64,000 bases of DNA, taken from positions 35,685-99,684 of the forward strand of contig WGER01000031.1 of assembly GCA_015492645.1 (NCBI GenBank), given 5' to 3'. The notes beneath the pieces are model-generated. The model worked only from the letters and a program-made list of their open reading frames with translations, ran no database searches and was not told the DNA's origin. The DNA comes from Nitrospirota bacterium. GTDB taxonomy: Bacteria; Nitrospirota; Thermodesulfovibrionia; Thermodesulfovibrionales; JdFR-85. The translations under genes were made by a program, and so were the position numbers. The first letter of the stretch is position 1. Each line of letters begins with the position of its first letter. Positions 45,671 to 53,521 of the stretch are shown piece by piece.

Positions 45671-46012
45671 ATGCACGAGGCATCATTGGCCCAGTCTATC
45701 ATAAACATCGCGGTTGACGAGGCGAAAAAGGCAGGATGTGAGAAGATTAAAACCGTCACCATCAGGGTGGGGACAAATGCAGGAGTATTAAAGGATGCCC
45801 TTGTCTTCGCCTTTGATGCACTGAAGGAGGATACCCCTGCAGCCAATGCCCTCCTTCAGTGTATAGAGGTCCAGCCAGAGGGGGTCTGTGGGGAATGTGG
45901 TGAGGTCTTCAGATTTAAGGGTTATATCTTTGTCTCACCCTGCTGTAACTCACCAGAGTTCAGGATCACCAGGGGGAGGGAGCTGGAGATAGTTGAGATA
46001 GAGGCAGAATGA
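45671..46012 (+). CDS. hypA: Hydrogenase nickel-incorporation protein HypA
   Basis: 113 aa from ATG 45671 (MHEASLAQSI); a longer frame upstream overlaps ytxH and is rejected. N-terminal His2 binds nickel. The zinc domain has the first pair in VCGECGEVF, but the second reads SPCCNSPEF, so the first Cys of that pair is shifted or replaced compared with the usual CPxCGS. It works with HypB to deliver nickel; no hydrogenase is encoded nearby. ATGA overlap with hypB. Confidence 0.93.
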   Translation: MHEASLAQSIINIAVDEAKKAGCEKIKTVTIRVGTNAGVLKDALVFAFDALKEDTPAANALLQCIEVQPEGVCGECGEVFRFKGYIFVSPCCNSPEFRITRGRELEIVEIEAE

Positions 46013-46668
46013 AGATCAGGGTTGTAAACAGGATACTCGAGGCGAATGAGAGGATAGCAGAACAGAACAGAGAGGTCTTTCAGAGGCACGGTAATTTTGT
46101 GGTGAATCTTATGAGCGCACCCGGTGCAGGCAAGACCACACTGCTGCTGAGGACTATAGAGATGCTCAAAGAGAGAGTCCCTGTAGGAGTAATAGAGGGA
46201 GACATTACAGGCACTACAGATGCAGAGAGGATCGGTGCCCTCGGGGTGCCCGTTGTTCAGATCAATACCGATGGGGCCTGTCACCTCGATGCCAATATGA
46301 TCAATAGCGTCCTCTCTGAGTTGCCTCTCTCAGAAATCAGACTTCTCTTTATAGAGAATGTGGGCAACCTGGTCTGTCCTGCAGAGTTCCATGTGGGGGA
46401 GGATATGAAGGCGATGATACTCAGTGTGGCAGAAGGTGATGACAAACCACTGAAGTACCCCCTCATGTTTCAGGAATCAGAGGTCCTTGTGATCAACAAG
46501 ATCGATCTCCTGCCACATCTGGACTCTGACCTTGACAGCATCAGATCAAATGCACTAAGGGTGAATCCTTCATTAAGGGTCTTTGCGGTTTCCTGTAAGA
46601 CCGGTGAGGGCCTCACTGATTGGGTTGAGTATCTGCTGAAAAGGGTAGAGGACAGAAAGAGTAATTGA
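46009..46668 (+). CDS. hypB: Hydrogenase nickel-incorporation GTPase HypB
   Basis: 219 aa. P-loop SAPGAGKTTLLLRT, GDITGTTDAERI, the metal site INTDGACHLDANM, FIENVGNLVCPAEF and the G4 motif NKIDLLPH. It lacks the N-terminal His-rich and CxxCGC segments of some HypB proteins. It uses GTP to load nickel through HypA. It ends 7 nt before the distal operator copy of the DsrE promoter. Confidence 0.96.
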   Translation: MKIRVVNRILEANERIAEQNREVFQRHGNFVVNLMSAPGAGKTTLLLRTIEMLKERVPVGVIEGDITGTTDAERIGALGVPVVQINTDGACHLDANMINSVLSELPLSEIRLLFIENVGNLVCPAEFHVGEDMKAMILSVAEGDDKPLKYPLMFQESEVLVINKIDLLPHLDSDLDSIRSNALRVNPSLRVFAVSCKTGEGLTDWVEYLLKRVEDRKSN

Positions 46669-46674
46669 CCTCTC

Positions 46675-46721
46675 TGTCCATATAGGTCCATTCAACATCC
46701 CTTGCTGTCCCTAATGGGACA
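46675..46721. promoter_or_regulatory. Tandem TGTCC-N6-GGACA operators upstream of the DsrE trio
   Basis: Proximal copy TGTCCCTAATGGGACA (46706-46721) matches 10 of 10 positions. Distal copy TGTCCATATAGGTCCA (46675-46690) matches 8 of 10. Centres are 31 bp apart. The proximal copy ends 40 nt before the sigma-54 promoter. The same layout recurs at 49355-49401 and 58390-58437. Confidence 0.75.
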
Positions 46722-46761
46722 CTCTCTAAGCGTCTCTCTCACAGTTTTTCAAGGTTCTATC

Positions 46762-46777
46762 TGGCATGTTTCTTGCT
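46762..46777 (+). promoter_or_regulatory. Sigma-54 promoter of the DsrE trio
   Basis: TGGCAT-GTTTC-TTGCT, one change from TGGCAC-N5-TTGCW, with the invariant GG and GC in place. Expected start near 46788, 110 nt before the first gene. Confidence 0.75.
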
Positions 46778-46810
46778 TTAGGATTAGTACCCCTCCCCTC
46801 TTCTCACTTT

Positions 46811-46845
46811 GATCAAACCCGTCTTACGGGTTTGATCACTTTTTT
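46811..46845 (+). terminator. Strong intrinsic terminator inside the leader
   Basis: GATCAAACCCGT (46811-46822) and ACGGGTTTGATC (46826-46837) around CTT, followed by TTTTTT (46840-46845). It lies downstream of the sigma-54 promoter and upstream of the first DsrE gene, so it could act as an attenuator or give a roughly 57-nt RNA; alternatively it ends the hypAB transcript. Confidence 0.85.
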
Positions 46846-46897
46846 ATTAAAATACCCTAATACCATTAAGGGTCCTGAGACCCGAAGGAGGTAAAAG

Positions 46898-47167
46898 ATG
46901 AAGAAGGTGGCTGTAGTTGTAAGACAGAGACAATCAGAGGCTCTCAGAATGGCAGTAGGCCTCACCCTTATGGATGACCAGATCGATGTCTATGTCCTTG
47001 ACAGGAAGGTGGAAGAGACCGAGCAGAATCTGTTAAACCTGGAGACGATGAAAGAGATGGGAATGGCCCTTTACACAAATTGCAAGGAGAATGCTGACAT
47101 GCAGTTCCTTTCAACCGAGGAGATAGCAAAGAATCTCCTTCAGTATGACCATGTAATTCCCTATTAA
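46898..47167 (+). CDS. DsrE/F-like sulfur-relay protein
   Basis: 89 aa. Small alpha/beta fold (KKVAVVVRQRQSEALRMAVGLTLMDDQIDVYVL) with a C-terminal aspartate-hydrophobic ending (QYDHVIPY), as in the DsrE/F/H family. One Cys (YTNCKEN) is a possible persulfide carrier. First of three related small genes; AAGGAGG site before ATG. No experimental role known to me for this subgroup. Confidence 0.75.
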   Translation: MKKVAVVVRQRQSEALRMAVGLTLMDDQIDVYVLDRKVEETEQNLLNLETMKEMGMALYTNCKENADMQFLSTEEIAKNLLQYDHVIPY

Positions 47168-47179
47168 AGGAGGTCTATA

Positions 47180-47347
47180 ATGAAGATTCTCTATATCTTG
47201 AGAGAAGAACCTGATGAGACGGTAAGAAGGATCATACAGATTCAGTCGGAGGGCAACCAGACGAAGACAGTGAACCTCGCCACTGACAGAGACTATGAAG
47301 CGATCCTGACAGATATAGAAGATGCTGACAGAGTTATAGCCTGGTGA
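47180..47347 (+). CDS. Tiny DsrH/TusB-like protein
   Basis: 55 aa. ATG 47180, 7 nt after AAAGGAGG, reading MKILYILREEPDETV and ending DADRVIAW. The beta-alpha pattern and the terminal Trp recall TusB/DsrH, which is usually 90-100 aa, so this is a minimal version. It has no Cys, so it cannot carry a persulfide itself. It sits between two DsrE-like genes, suggesting a DsrEFH-like complex (inference). Confidence 0.65.
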   Translation: MKILYILREEPDETVRRIIQIQSEGNQTKTVNLATDRDYEAILTDIEDADRVIAW

Positions 47348-47375
47348 TCTTAATAAAGGAAGGAGGAGGATATTA

Positions 47376-47678
47376 ATGAAACTGGGTATATTGGTTAACA
47401 CGGACAGGCATCTTGATGCGGTCCTCGGCATCACAAGGGCTGCTGTACAGAGAGGACATGAGGTCATAATATTTGCGATGGACGAAGGGACGAGGCTCTT
47501 TTCAGATGATTCATTCAAAAATCTGTGCAAGTTGAAAGGGGTCCAGATGAGTTTCTGTGATCTGAGTACAAAGGTCCTCGGGGTGAGTAAGGAGGGGATA
47601 CCTGAAGAGGTTATCTGTGGAAGTCAATACAACAATGCCCAGATGATTCATGATGCAGACAGAGTTATCGTACTTTGA
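47376..47678 (+). CDS. DsrE-like sulfur-relay protein
   Basis: 100 aa. KLGILVNTDRHLDAVLGITRAAVQRGHEVIIFAM is a classic DsrE start. Two cysteines are well placed: MSFCDLSTKVLG and VICGSQYNNAQM, the latter resembling the DsrE active Cys region. The end (DADRVIVL) matches the ends of its two neighbours. AAGGAGGAGG site before ATG. Overlaps the next gene's TTG start. Confidence 0.8.
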   Translation: MKLGILVNTDRHLDAVLGITRAAVQRGHEVIIFAMDEGTRLFSDDSFKNLCKLKGVQMSFCDLSTKVLGVSKEGIPEEVICGSQYNNAQMIHDADRVIVL

Positions 47679-49378
47679 AGGAAGAAAGAGACACCGGTAG
47701 TCAGCCCCGGAGAGTCGCGGACCCCTCTGGGGCCTTTCTTTTGCTCTTCCTCTTTAACTGTGCTGTAGGATTCTCCTATTTCTTATTCAGGAAATTTGAC
47801 AGTAATACGCTGGTAAACTGGAACTGGATTACAGTTATAGAAGGCCCCTGGAGGCTCTATATAATCTTTATATCTGCGGGATTACTGCCCCTTGTCTTTG
47901 AGATCTTGGAGCCCCGCATGCCTCTAAGGGGCTCCTCCCCTATCAGTAAGGGCAGATACCTTCTCATTCTGCTTGCAATAGCGCTGGTGATTCCCCTGTC
48001 CAGGGTGCCTCAGGTGATTATAGATTCTTCGCGATACTTTATACAGGCCAAGTATCTGAGTCTATATGGATTGTGGGAGTATCTGAGGGACTGGGGTGAG
48101 GGCCTCGATGCATGGACAGATCTCCCTCTGATCCCGGCGTTTTATGGGGTGTCCTTTAAGGTCTTCGGTGAGGGCCCGGTTGGGGTTCTACTGATAAACA
48201 TCTCCCTGCTTGTCTTGACACTCTGCTGTCTGTATGGGATAGGGGCAAATCTATGGTCAGAGAGGGTTGGAGTTTATTCATCCCTTATGCTCCTGTTCTC
48301 TTATTATCTGCTCATTCAATTACCCCTGATGCTCGTTGACCTGGGGAGTATGGCCCTGTTCACTTTCTCCCTGTATCTTTTTATCCATGCCCTGAGGAGG
48401 TCTGATAAGTCAACTCTCCTGTATTCAGGGGTATGTATTTCAGCCAGTCTGCTCACAAAGTACTCGGTCTGGCTCTTTTCATTACTCATATACCCCATAA
48501 CCATACTGGTCCTATATATAAGATTCAGGGACTCCAGCATCCTGAAAAGGGCAACATCAATCCTGTGTCTGTCTCTCCTTATATTGGGTCTCATGATCGG
48601 TGCAAAATACCAGGTCTTTAAGGACCAGATATTTCTCCTTTCCGGCTTTCAGAGGCACGGACTCTCCAGATGGAAGGAGTTCAGCCTCGGCACCCTCTTC
48701 TTTCAAATTCATCCCCTCTTCAGTCTTATGTTATTTTATGCCCTTCTTAAAGGCATAAGAAGGAGAGATATTCTGCTGCTCATCCCTTCAGCCGGACTCC
48801 TGTTATTCCTCTGTATCCACAGGAGCAGGTATATACTTCCACTGCTTCCCCTGGTCTCTCTGCTGGCAGGGTATGGCCTCTGGAGTCTGGGTTCTGACAG
48901 ACTGAGGAGGCAGGCCCTGGCAACAGGTATGCTCACCTCTCTGTCAATCGCCCTCTTTCTCTATGTCCCATTCTTAAGGATGGCGAGTTCACAGAACCTG
49001 ACAGATGCAGCAGACTACCTCCACAGGAATGGTTGCAGGAGTGTTCATGTAGTTAGTCGTCCCCAGACCGGCTCAGGTGGTAACACGGCACCACTGGTCG
49101 CCCTCTTTGACCTCTATTACAGGGGAGAGATCATCTCTGTAACCGGTTGGGAGGTCAAACAGACTGAAGGATACCATCCCCTTGTCTTTACATGGTTGAT
49201 AAAGAGTCCACCTTTTTACCCTGAAAATAGAGACAGGTCAGGTGGCTCCCAGGTCGTGATAGCCTCTGAGTTGCCATCCTCAGAGGGGTTTGAGAGGACA
49301 TTTCAGAGATCGCTCCCCTTTTTCCGTTACAGGAGTATTGTGGGGGTGAAGGGATGTGCTGAAAGGAACAGGCCCTGA
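47675..49378 (+). CDS. GT39/ArnT-like membrane glycosyltransferase
   Basis: 567 aa from a TTG whose bases overlap the preceding stop (TTGA); no later start fits. About 11-12 membrane helices. The first loop holds DSSRYFIQAKYLSLYGLWEYL and WTDLPLIPAFYGVSFKVFG, the arrangement seen in PMT-like enzymes that use polyprenyl-linked sugars. A periplasmic C-terminal part follows. Its link to the sulfur genes is unclear. The distal operator of the next promoter lies in its last codons. Confidence 0.78.
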   Translation: MKEERDTGSQPRRVADPSGAFLLLFLFNCAVGFSYFLFRKFDSNTLVNWNWITVIEGPWRLYIIFISAGLLPLVFEILEPRMPLRGSSPISKGRYLLILLAIALVIPLSRVPQVIIDSSRYFIQAKYLSLYGLWEYLRDWGEGLDAWTDLPLIPAFYGVSFKVFGEGPVGVLLINISLLVLTLCCLYGIGANLWSERVGVYSSLMLLFSYYLLIQLPLMLVDLGSMALFTFSLYLFIHALRRSDKSTLLYSGVCISASLLTKYSVWLFSLLIYPITILVLYIRFRDSSILKRATSILCLSLLILGLMIGAKYQVFKDQIFLLSGFQRHGLSRWKEFSLGTLFFQIHPLFSLMLFYALLKGIRRRDILLLIPSAGLLLFLCIHRSRYILPLLPLVSLLAGYGLWSLGSDRLRRQALATGMLTSLSIALFLYVPFLRMASSQNLTDAADYLHRNGCRSVHVVSRPQTGSGGNTAPLVALFDLYYRGEIISVTGWEVKQTEGYHPLVFTWLIKSPPFYPENRDRSGGSQVVIASELPSSEGFERTFQRSLPFFRYRSIVGVKGCAERNRP

Positions 49379-49401
49379 AAGGTGATGTCCTTTTTGGCAC
49401 A
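49355..49401. promoter_or_regulatory. Tandem TGTCC-N6-GGACA operators upstream of yedE
   Basis: Proximal TGTCCTTTTTGGCACA (49386-49401) matches 9 of 10. Distal TGTGCTGAAAGGAACA (49355-49370) matches 8 of 10 and lies within the glycosyltransferase 3' end. Centres 31 bp apart; proximal end 40 nt before the sigma-54 promoter. Confidence 0.7.
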
Positions 49402-49441
49402 GGTGTGATCTTTAATACCTTGATTTTTTCCATATGTTAAC

Positions 49442-49457
49442 AGGCACGGTCTTTGCT
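49442..49457 (+). promoter_or_regulatory. Sigma-54 promoter of the yedE-tusA unit
   Basis: AGGCAC-GGTCT-TTGCT: GG and GC are correctly spaced and only the first base departs from consensus. Expected start near 49468. An inverted repeat CTTTGC/GCAAAG (49451-49456 and 49464-49469) spans the -12 box. Confidence 0.75.
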
Positions 49458-49515
49458 ATAGAAGCAAAGAGACCTTGTTGTGGGTCTGGAAAATATATCG
49501 AAGGGAGGTAACGAG

Positions 49516-50952
49516 GTGCAAGAGATTCCAAGAAAGAACAAGGTCTGGGCCCTGATAATAGTGGGATTCTTTGTGCTTGTGAGTCTGGTCTCCTACGGTT
49601 TCCACGAGTACTACGTGTATCTACAGGCATATCTCTGGTTCGGGTTTATCTATGGTATGTGTCTGCAGTACGGCAGGTTCTGTTTTGCCTCTGCCTTCAG
49701 GGACCTCTTTGCAGTGGGTGTGCCGAGGATGGTGGTTGGTATAGTGATAGCCACTATGCTCTTTGCATTCACCTCCGCCTTTGTGAATGCCACAGGGTGG
49801 AGCACCTTTCATCCTGCGCCTACAAGCATCCATGCAGTGATTGCAGGACTGTTTTTCGGGATCGGGATGGTCTTTGCAGGTGGATGCGCCTCTGGATCTC
49901 TGTACAAGACGGGTGAGGGTAATGGGGTTGCGCTCATGGTTATCCTATCTATCAGCGTTACTCAGGCAATATTTGTTGATATCGGCGGATGGTTCAATAA
50001 ACTCGTTCCTGAATCATGGAGGCTCTCAGCAGCCCAGAAGGGTCTGCCCCCTTCTATCAATGTTACTGATGGATGGGTAGATCAGTACCTGGCAGGGTAT
50101 GTCTGGAACCAGCCAACCCTCAGGTTTGCCGAGATGCTGGGTATGAAGACTGACTCAATAGCAGGGGCCTTTTTGGGCAACTTCTTCGTTGGAGTGGTAT
50201 TGCCTGCAACAGTTCTGCTCATCTGGGTCTACTCGGTCTGGGTAAGGAAGAACGTGGTGAAGAGGGCTATGGAGAGCAAGGGTACAGTGACCTTTTCAGA
50301 CCATCTGAACGGGTTCTGGGGGATGGTCACATCCTCAAAGAGGACAGCCATCGCAGGACTCTTCCTGGGTATAGCCTGTGGACTCCAGATGTTTGTGATT
50401 GAGGGTCTGAGGATGAAGTTCGGGGTTAAGAATGCAGGGACTCTACTGGCAAGACTCGGATTTGACTATGGGCTCTCAGCCAAGGGCACGGTCTTTGACC
50501 CTGGTTACTGGTATGTCACCACCCAGGAGGCCCAGTGGGTTGGGTGGACACTCCATAAACTGACCGGGATAAACTTTATGGACAACATCTTCTTCGGGTG
50601 GGTGAACGGGATCCCGAATCCAGCATTCAATCCGGCAGACTGGATGTCAGTGGCCCTCATTGGAGGCTCTGCAGTTATGGCACTCCTGCAGAATGAGTTC
50701 AAGTTCAAAAAACCGACGAGGGAACTGGCCACCTGGGCGATTATTGGTGGTTTCTTTATGGGTATTGGTTCAAGGCTCGGTCTCGGTTGTAATGTGGGTG
50801 GCTTCTTTGTGAGGGCCGCAAATGGAGACCCCTCGGGCTGGCTCTTTGGCATTGGAATGATAGGTGGTGCCTTTGTGGGTGTGAAGTTCTTCAACTGGTG
50901 GACCGAGAGAAAGATGGCCAAGGAGATGGCAGAACTGGAGTTTGAATTGTAG
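49516..50952 (+). CDS. YeeE/YedE-family sulfur-compound transporter
   Basis: 478 aa from GTG 49516, behind AAGGGAGGT; an upstream GTG at 49480 lacks a ribosome site. A large multi-pass membrane protein. Conserved cysteine motifs CLQYGRFCFASAFRDLF, FAGGCASGSLYKTGEG and RLGLGCNVGGFF match the YeeE/YedE (TsuA) family, where such Cys residues pass thiosulfate through the membrane. It may import a sulfur compound. Followed at once by a TusA-like gene, the common pair. Confidence 0.92.
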   Translation: MQEIPRKNKVWALIIVGFFVLVSLVSYGFHEYYVYLQAYLWFGFIYGMCLQYGRFCFASAFRDLFAVGVPRMVVGIVIATMLFAFTSAFVNATGWSTFHPAPTSIHAVIAGLFFGIGMVFAGGCASGSLYKTGEGNGVALMVILSISVTQAIFVDIGGWFNKLVPESWRLSAAQKGLPPSINVTDGWVDQYLAGYVWNQPTLRFAEMLGMKTDSIAGAFLGNFFVGVVLPATVLLIWVYSVWVRKNVVKRAMESKGTVTFSDHLNGFWGMVTSSKRTAIAGLFLGIACGLQMFVIEGLRMKFGVKNAGTLLARLGFDYGLSAKGTVFDPGYWYVTTQEAQWVGWTLHKLTGINFMDNIFFGWVNGIPNPAFNPADWMSVALIGGSAVMALLQNEFKFKKPTRELATWAIIGGFFMGIGSRLGLGCNVGGFFVRAANGDPSGWLFGIGMIGGAFVGVKFFNWWTERKMAKEMAELEFEL

Positions 50953-50997
50953 AATGGGCTGTTGCCCTTAAAAAACTCTTAACAGGAGGTATAGACC

Positions 50998-51249
50998 ATG
51001 GCAATGAAATTTGAGAAGAAAGGAGAAGGACTCTATATGCTGGATGTGAAGGGGTATGTATGTCCCCATCCGCAGATCTATACAAAGAAGGCCCTTGAGA
51101 AACTCCGCAGCGGGGACATACTTGAGGTGGTATTTGATAACCCCTCCTCCTCTGAGTCTATCTCTGCGATGTGTGAGTCCAACGGGAACGAGATCGTTGA
51201 GAAGAAGATGGAAGGCGGTGTCTTCACTTTCAGAATCAGAAAGAGTTAA
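50998..51249 (+). CDS. TusA/SirA-family sulfur-carrier protein
   Basis: 83 aa. The CPxP motif VCPHPQIYTKKALEKL carries the sulfur-bearing Cys. The remainder (GDILEVVFDNPSSSESISAMCESNG) is typical of the family. It accepts persulfide sulfur, probably from the YedE transporter or a rhodanese. AGGAGGTAT site before ATG. Confidence 0.93.
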   Translation: MAMKFEKKGEGLYMLDVKGYVCPHPQIYTKKALEKLRSGDILEVVFDNPSSSESISAMCESNGNEIVEKKMEGGVFTFRIRKS

Positions 51250-51258
51250 GGAGGTCCT

Positions 51259-51456
51259 ATGGCAAAGATCCATTTCTGGATAGTGGTGATAATTGTGGCA
51301 GGGTTTATCGGGTTCATGATAGGCTATGCGGTGCCACCATTTATGGAGGTAGGATTCGGGAAGGGGCAGGCGGTGCAGCAGGGTGTGAGTGAAGAGGAAC
51401 TGATGAAACAGTATCAGCAGATATTAGAGGAAGGAGGCGGTGGTGAATCAGAGTGA
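51259..51456 (+). CDS. Small single-helix membrane protein A
   Basis: 65 aa. An N-terminal membrane helix (FWIVVIIVAGFIGFMIGYAVPP) and an acidic helical tail (SEEELMKQYQQILEEGG). No known family. It resembles the next protein in layout, the GFxxGY motif and the tail, so the two may be old duplicates. Located between tusA and a USP gene; a regulatory or scaffold role for the transporter is a guess. Confidence 0.7.
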   Translation: MAKIHFWIVVIIVAGFIGFMIGYAVPPFMEVGFGKGQAVQQGVSEEELMKQYQQILEEGGGGESE

Positions 51457-51682
51457 ACAGAAGGGTCAGAAGACAATATACTGGTTGTTGATAGCAGTAC
51501 TTGTATGGTTTGGAGGGTTCACCCTTGGTTACACCATCTCTGCTCGCACCGGGACAGAGCCTGGGTATTTTGAGGCGGTAGAGGCAGCAGGCTATGGTGG
51601 AGGCAGTGAACTGGAAGGCGTGGAAGGGCTCTCAGAGGAGATGCAGAAGTTCTTCCAGGAACTCCAGAGCACAGAAGAATAG
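51443..51682 (+). CDS. Small single-helix membrane protein B
   Basis: 79 aa from GTG 51443, 5 nt after AAGGAGG; it overlaps protein A by 14 nt. Membrane helix (IYWLLIAVLVWFGGFTLGYTI), a glycine-rich linker (EAAGYGGGSELEG) and an acidic tail (LSEEMQKFFQELQSTEE). It has the same GFxxGY motif and tail pattern as protein A. Function unknown. Confidence 0.7.
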   Translation: MNQSEQKGQKTIYWLLIAVLVWFGGFTLGYTISARTGTEPGYFEAVEAAGYGGGSELEGVEGLSEEMQKFFQELQSTEE

Positions 51683-51698
51683 AGGAGGGAGGCATTAT

Positions 51699-52157
51699 AT
51701 GAAGGTGCTATGTGCTGTAGACGATTCTAAGGGTTCATTGAGGGTGATCGATGTGATGGGCAGGGTCTTCAGTTCTGTAAACCCTGAAGTGGTCCTCCTT
51801 TATGTGGAGAAGATAGAGGGTCCCTCTGTGCTTGATGACCTTTTGCTGAGCGAATCAGAGATGAAGGAACTTAAGGAGGCGGTAAAGGATACACCTCGAA
51901 AGGAGGAGATGGACAGGAGGGCAGAGAAGATACTCCAGTTCTTTACTGAAAGACTCAAGGATGCAGGGTTATCCAATGTCAGGGCACTGGTGAAGATGGG
52001 ACATCCGGCAGAGGAGATCCTTAATACCGCAGAGGAGGAGGATGTTGACCTCATTGCAATCGGTTCGAGAGGGAAAAGGCTCAAAGGGCTCTTTATCGGG
52101 AGTGTGAGCAGAGAGGTGGTGAACAACTCTAATAGATCAGTACTGGTTGCGAAATGA
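51699..52157 (+). CDS. Universal stress protein (USP) family
   Basis: 152 aa from ATG 51699, after GGAGGGAGG; a longer in-frame reading upstream is in the wrong context. KVLCAVDDSKGSLRVIDVMGR, VRALVKMGHPAEEIL, and the nucleotide-binding end VDLIAIGSRGKRLKGLFIGSVSREVV. It probably binds ATP. Its end overlaps the FAD protein start (ATGA), so the sulfur unit and the next cluster may be one transcript. Confidence 0.93.
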   Translation: MKVLCAVDDSKGSLRVIDVMGRVFSSVNPEVVLLYVEKIEGPSVLDDLLLSESEMKELKEAVKDTPRKEEMDRRAEKILQFFTERLKDAGLSNVRALVKMGHPAEEILNTAEEEDVDLIAIGSRGKRLKGLFIGSVSREVVNNSNRSVLVAK

Positions 52158-53521
52158 AACTGATCCTTGGCGGAGGCCTTGCAGGTCTTGCCGCGGCCCA
52201 CAGACTGACAACAATGGGTGAGTTTGTCACTTTGGTGGAGAGACAGCCCCGGGTCGGGGGTCTCTCCCAGACACTCAGACATGGCCCCTTCTCTTTTGAC
52301 CTTGGAGGCCACAGGTTCCATACCCACCTACCTGAGGTACAGGCTCTTGTAGAGGGCCTCCTGAAGGGAAAACTGCTGAGGGTAAAAAGGCGGAGTCAGA
52401 TACTCCTCAATGGCAGGTATGTGGACTATCCCCTCAGGGCTGCCTCTGCATTAAGGGGTGTTGGGGTGAAAGAGGGGGTCATGATCGGCCTCGATTATCT
52501 CTGGCACAGGTTGTACTATAAACTCTCGGGTGCTACACCCGAAGGCCTTGAGGAGTGGGTGGTCTCAAACTTCGGCAGGAGGCTTTATAACCTCTATTTC
52601 AAGGACTATACAGAGAAGGTCTGGGGATTAAAGGCTGACCAGATCAGCAGGCACTGGATATCAAAGAGGATACAGGGTATTAACCTCCTGGACGCGGTAA
52701 GGTCAATGTGGAAGAAGGTGGACAGAAGAACCTTCCTCGATGAGTTCCTCTATCCAGAAAGGGGTATAGGCATGATAGCAGAGGCCCTCCAGGGGGAGAT
52801 CACCAGAAGGGGTGGTGCTGTGCTGACCAATACAGGGCTCGTCAGTCTGAGACATTCTGGCAGAAGGATAGAAAGTGCCCTTCTAATTGGCAGAGACGGT
52901 CCACTGGAGATCAGGGCTGACCACTACATCTCAACGATCCCGCTCGATGTTCTCCTTAAAACGCTTGACCCCCCCATAACCATTGAGGGACCATCCCTGA
53001 GATACAGAGACCTCCTGCTGGTGGTGCTCTTTCTGGATAAAGAAAGACTGACTGACCTCACATGGCTGTACATACCTGACAGAGAGATCCCCTTCGGGAG
53101 GATTCACGAACCGAAGAACTGGAGTCCTTTGATGGCCCCTCAGGGGTATACCCATCTGGTCGTGGAGTACTTCTGTAGCAGAGGTGATCAACTCTGGGCA
53201 TCCACAAATGACAGACTCGTCCAGATTACATGGCATTACCTCTCTGAGATGGGACTATCCAGAGGTGTGCACCTTCTGGACGGTGTTGTGGTGAGAGTTC
53301 CCCATGCTTACCCCCTCTTTGAGAGGGGCTATGAGGAAAAACTGATGAAGGTGAAGGAGAAACTCCAGGCCTTTGAGAATCTCGTCCTTGCAGGCAGGAC
53401 AGGAGGATTTGCCTATCTGAACATGGATGAGGCGATCCATCAGGGGATACTTGCAGCAGAAATGGTGATGGGAGGTATAAGGGATGAGGTGCGCCCTGGT
53501 CATTCCCTCCTGGCGGCCTGA
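52154..53521 (+). CDS. FAD-dependent amine-oxidase-like protein
   Basis: 455 aa. Rossmann start LILGGGLAGLAAAHRL with the GxGxxG-type loop, VTLVERQPRVGGLSQTL and FDLGGHRFHT, as in protoporphyrinogen oxidase, amine oxidase and UDP-galactopyranose mutase-like enzymes. The C-terminus repeats the flavin-contact pattern (LVLAGRTGGFAYLNMDEAI). It could oxidise or desaturate a lipid, carotenoid or sugar nucleotide. Overlaps the radical SAM gene by 38 nt. Confidence 0.85.
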   Translation: MKLILGGGLAGLAAAHRLTTMGEFVTLVERQPRVGGLSQTLRHGPFSFDLGGHRFHTHLPEVQALVEGLLKGKLLRVKRRSQILLNGRYVDYPLRAASALRGVGVKEGVMIGLDYLWHRLYYKLSGATPEGLEEWVVSNFGRRLYNLYFKDYTEKVWGLKADQISRHWISKRIQGINLLDAVRSMWKKVDRRTFLDEFLYPERGIGMIAEALQGEITRRGGAVLTNTGLVSLRHSGRRIESALLIGRDGPLEIRADHYISTIPLDVLLKTLDPPITIEGPSLRYRDLLLVVLFLDKERLTDLTWLYIPDREIPFGRIHEPKNWSPLMAPQGYTHLVVEYFCSRGDQLWASTNDRLVQITWHYLSEMGLSRGVHLLDGVVVRVPHAYPLFERGYEEKLMKVKEKLQAFENLVLAGRTGGFAYLNMDEAIHQGILAAEMVMGGIRDEVRPGHSLLAA

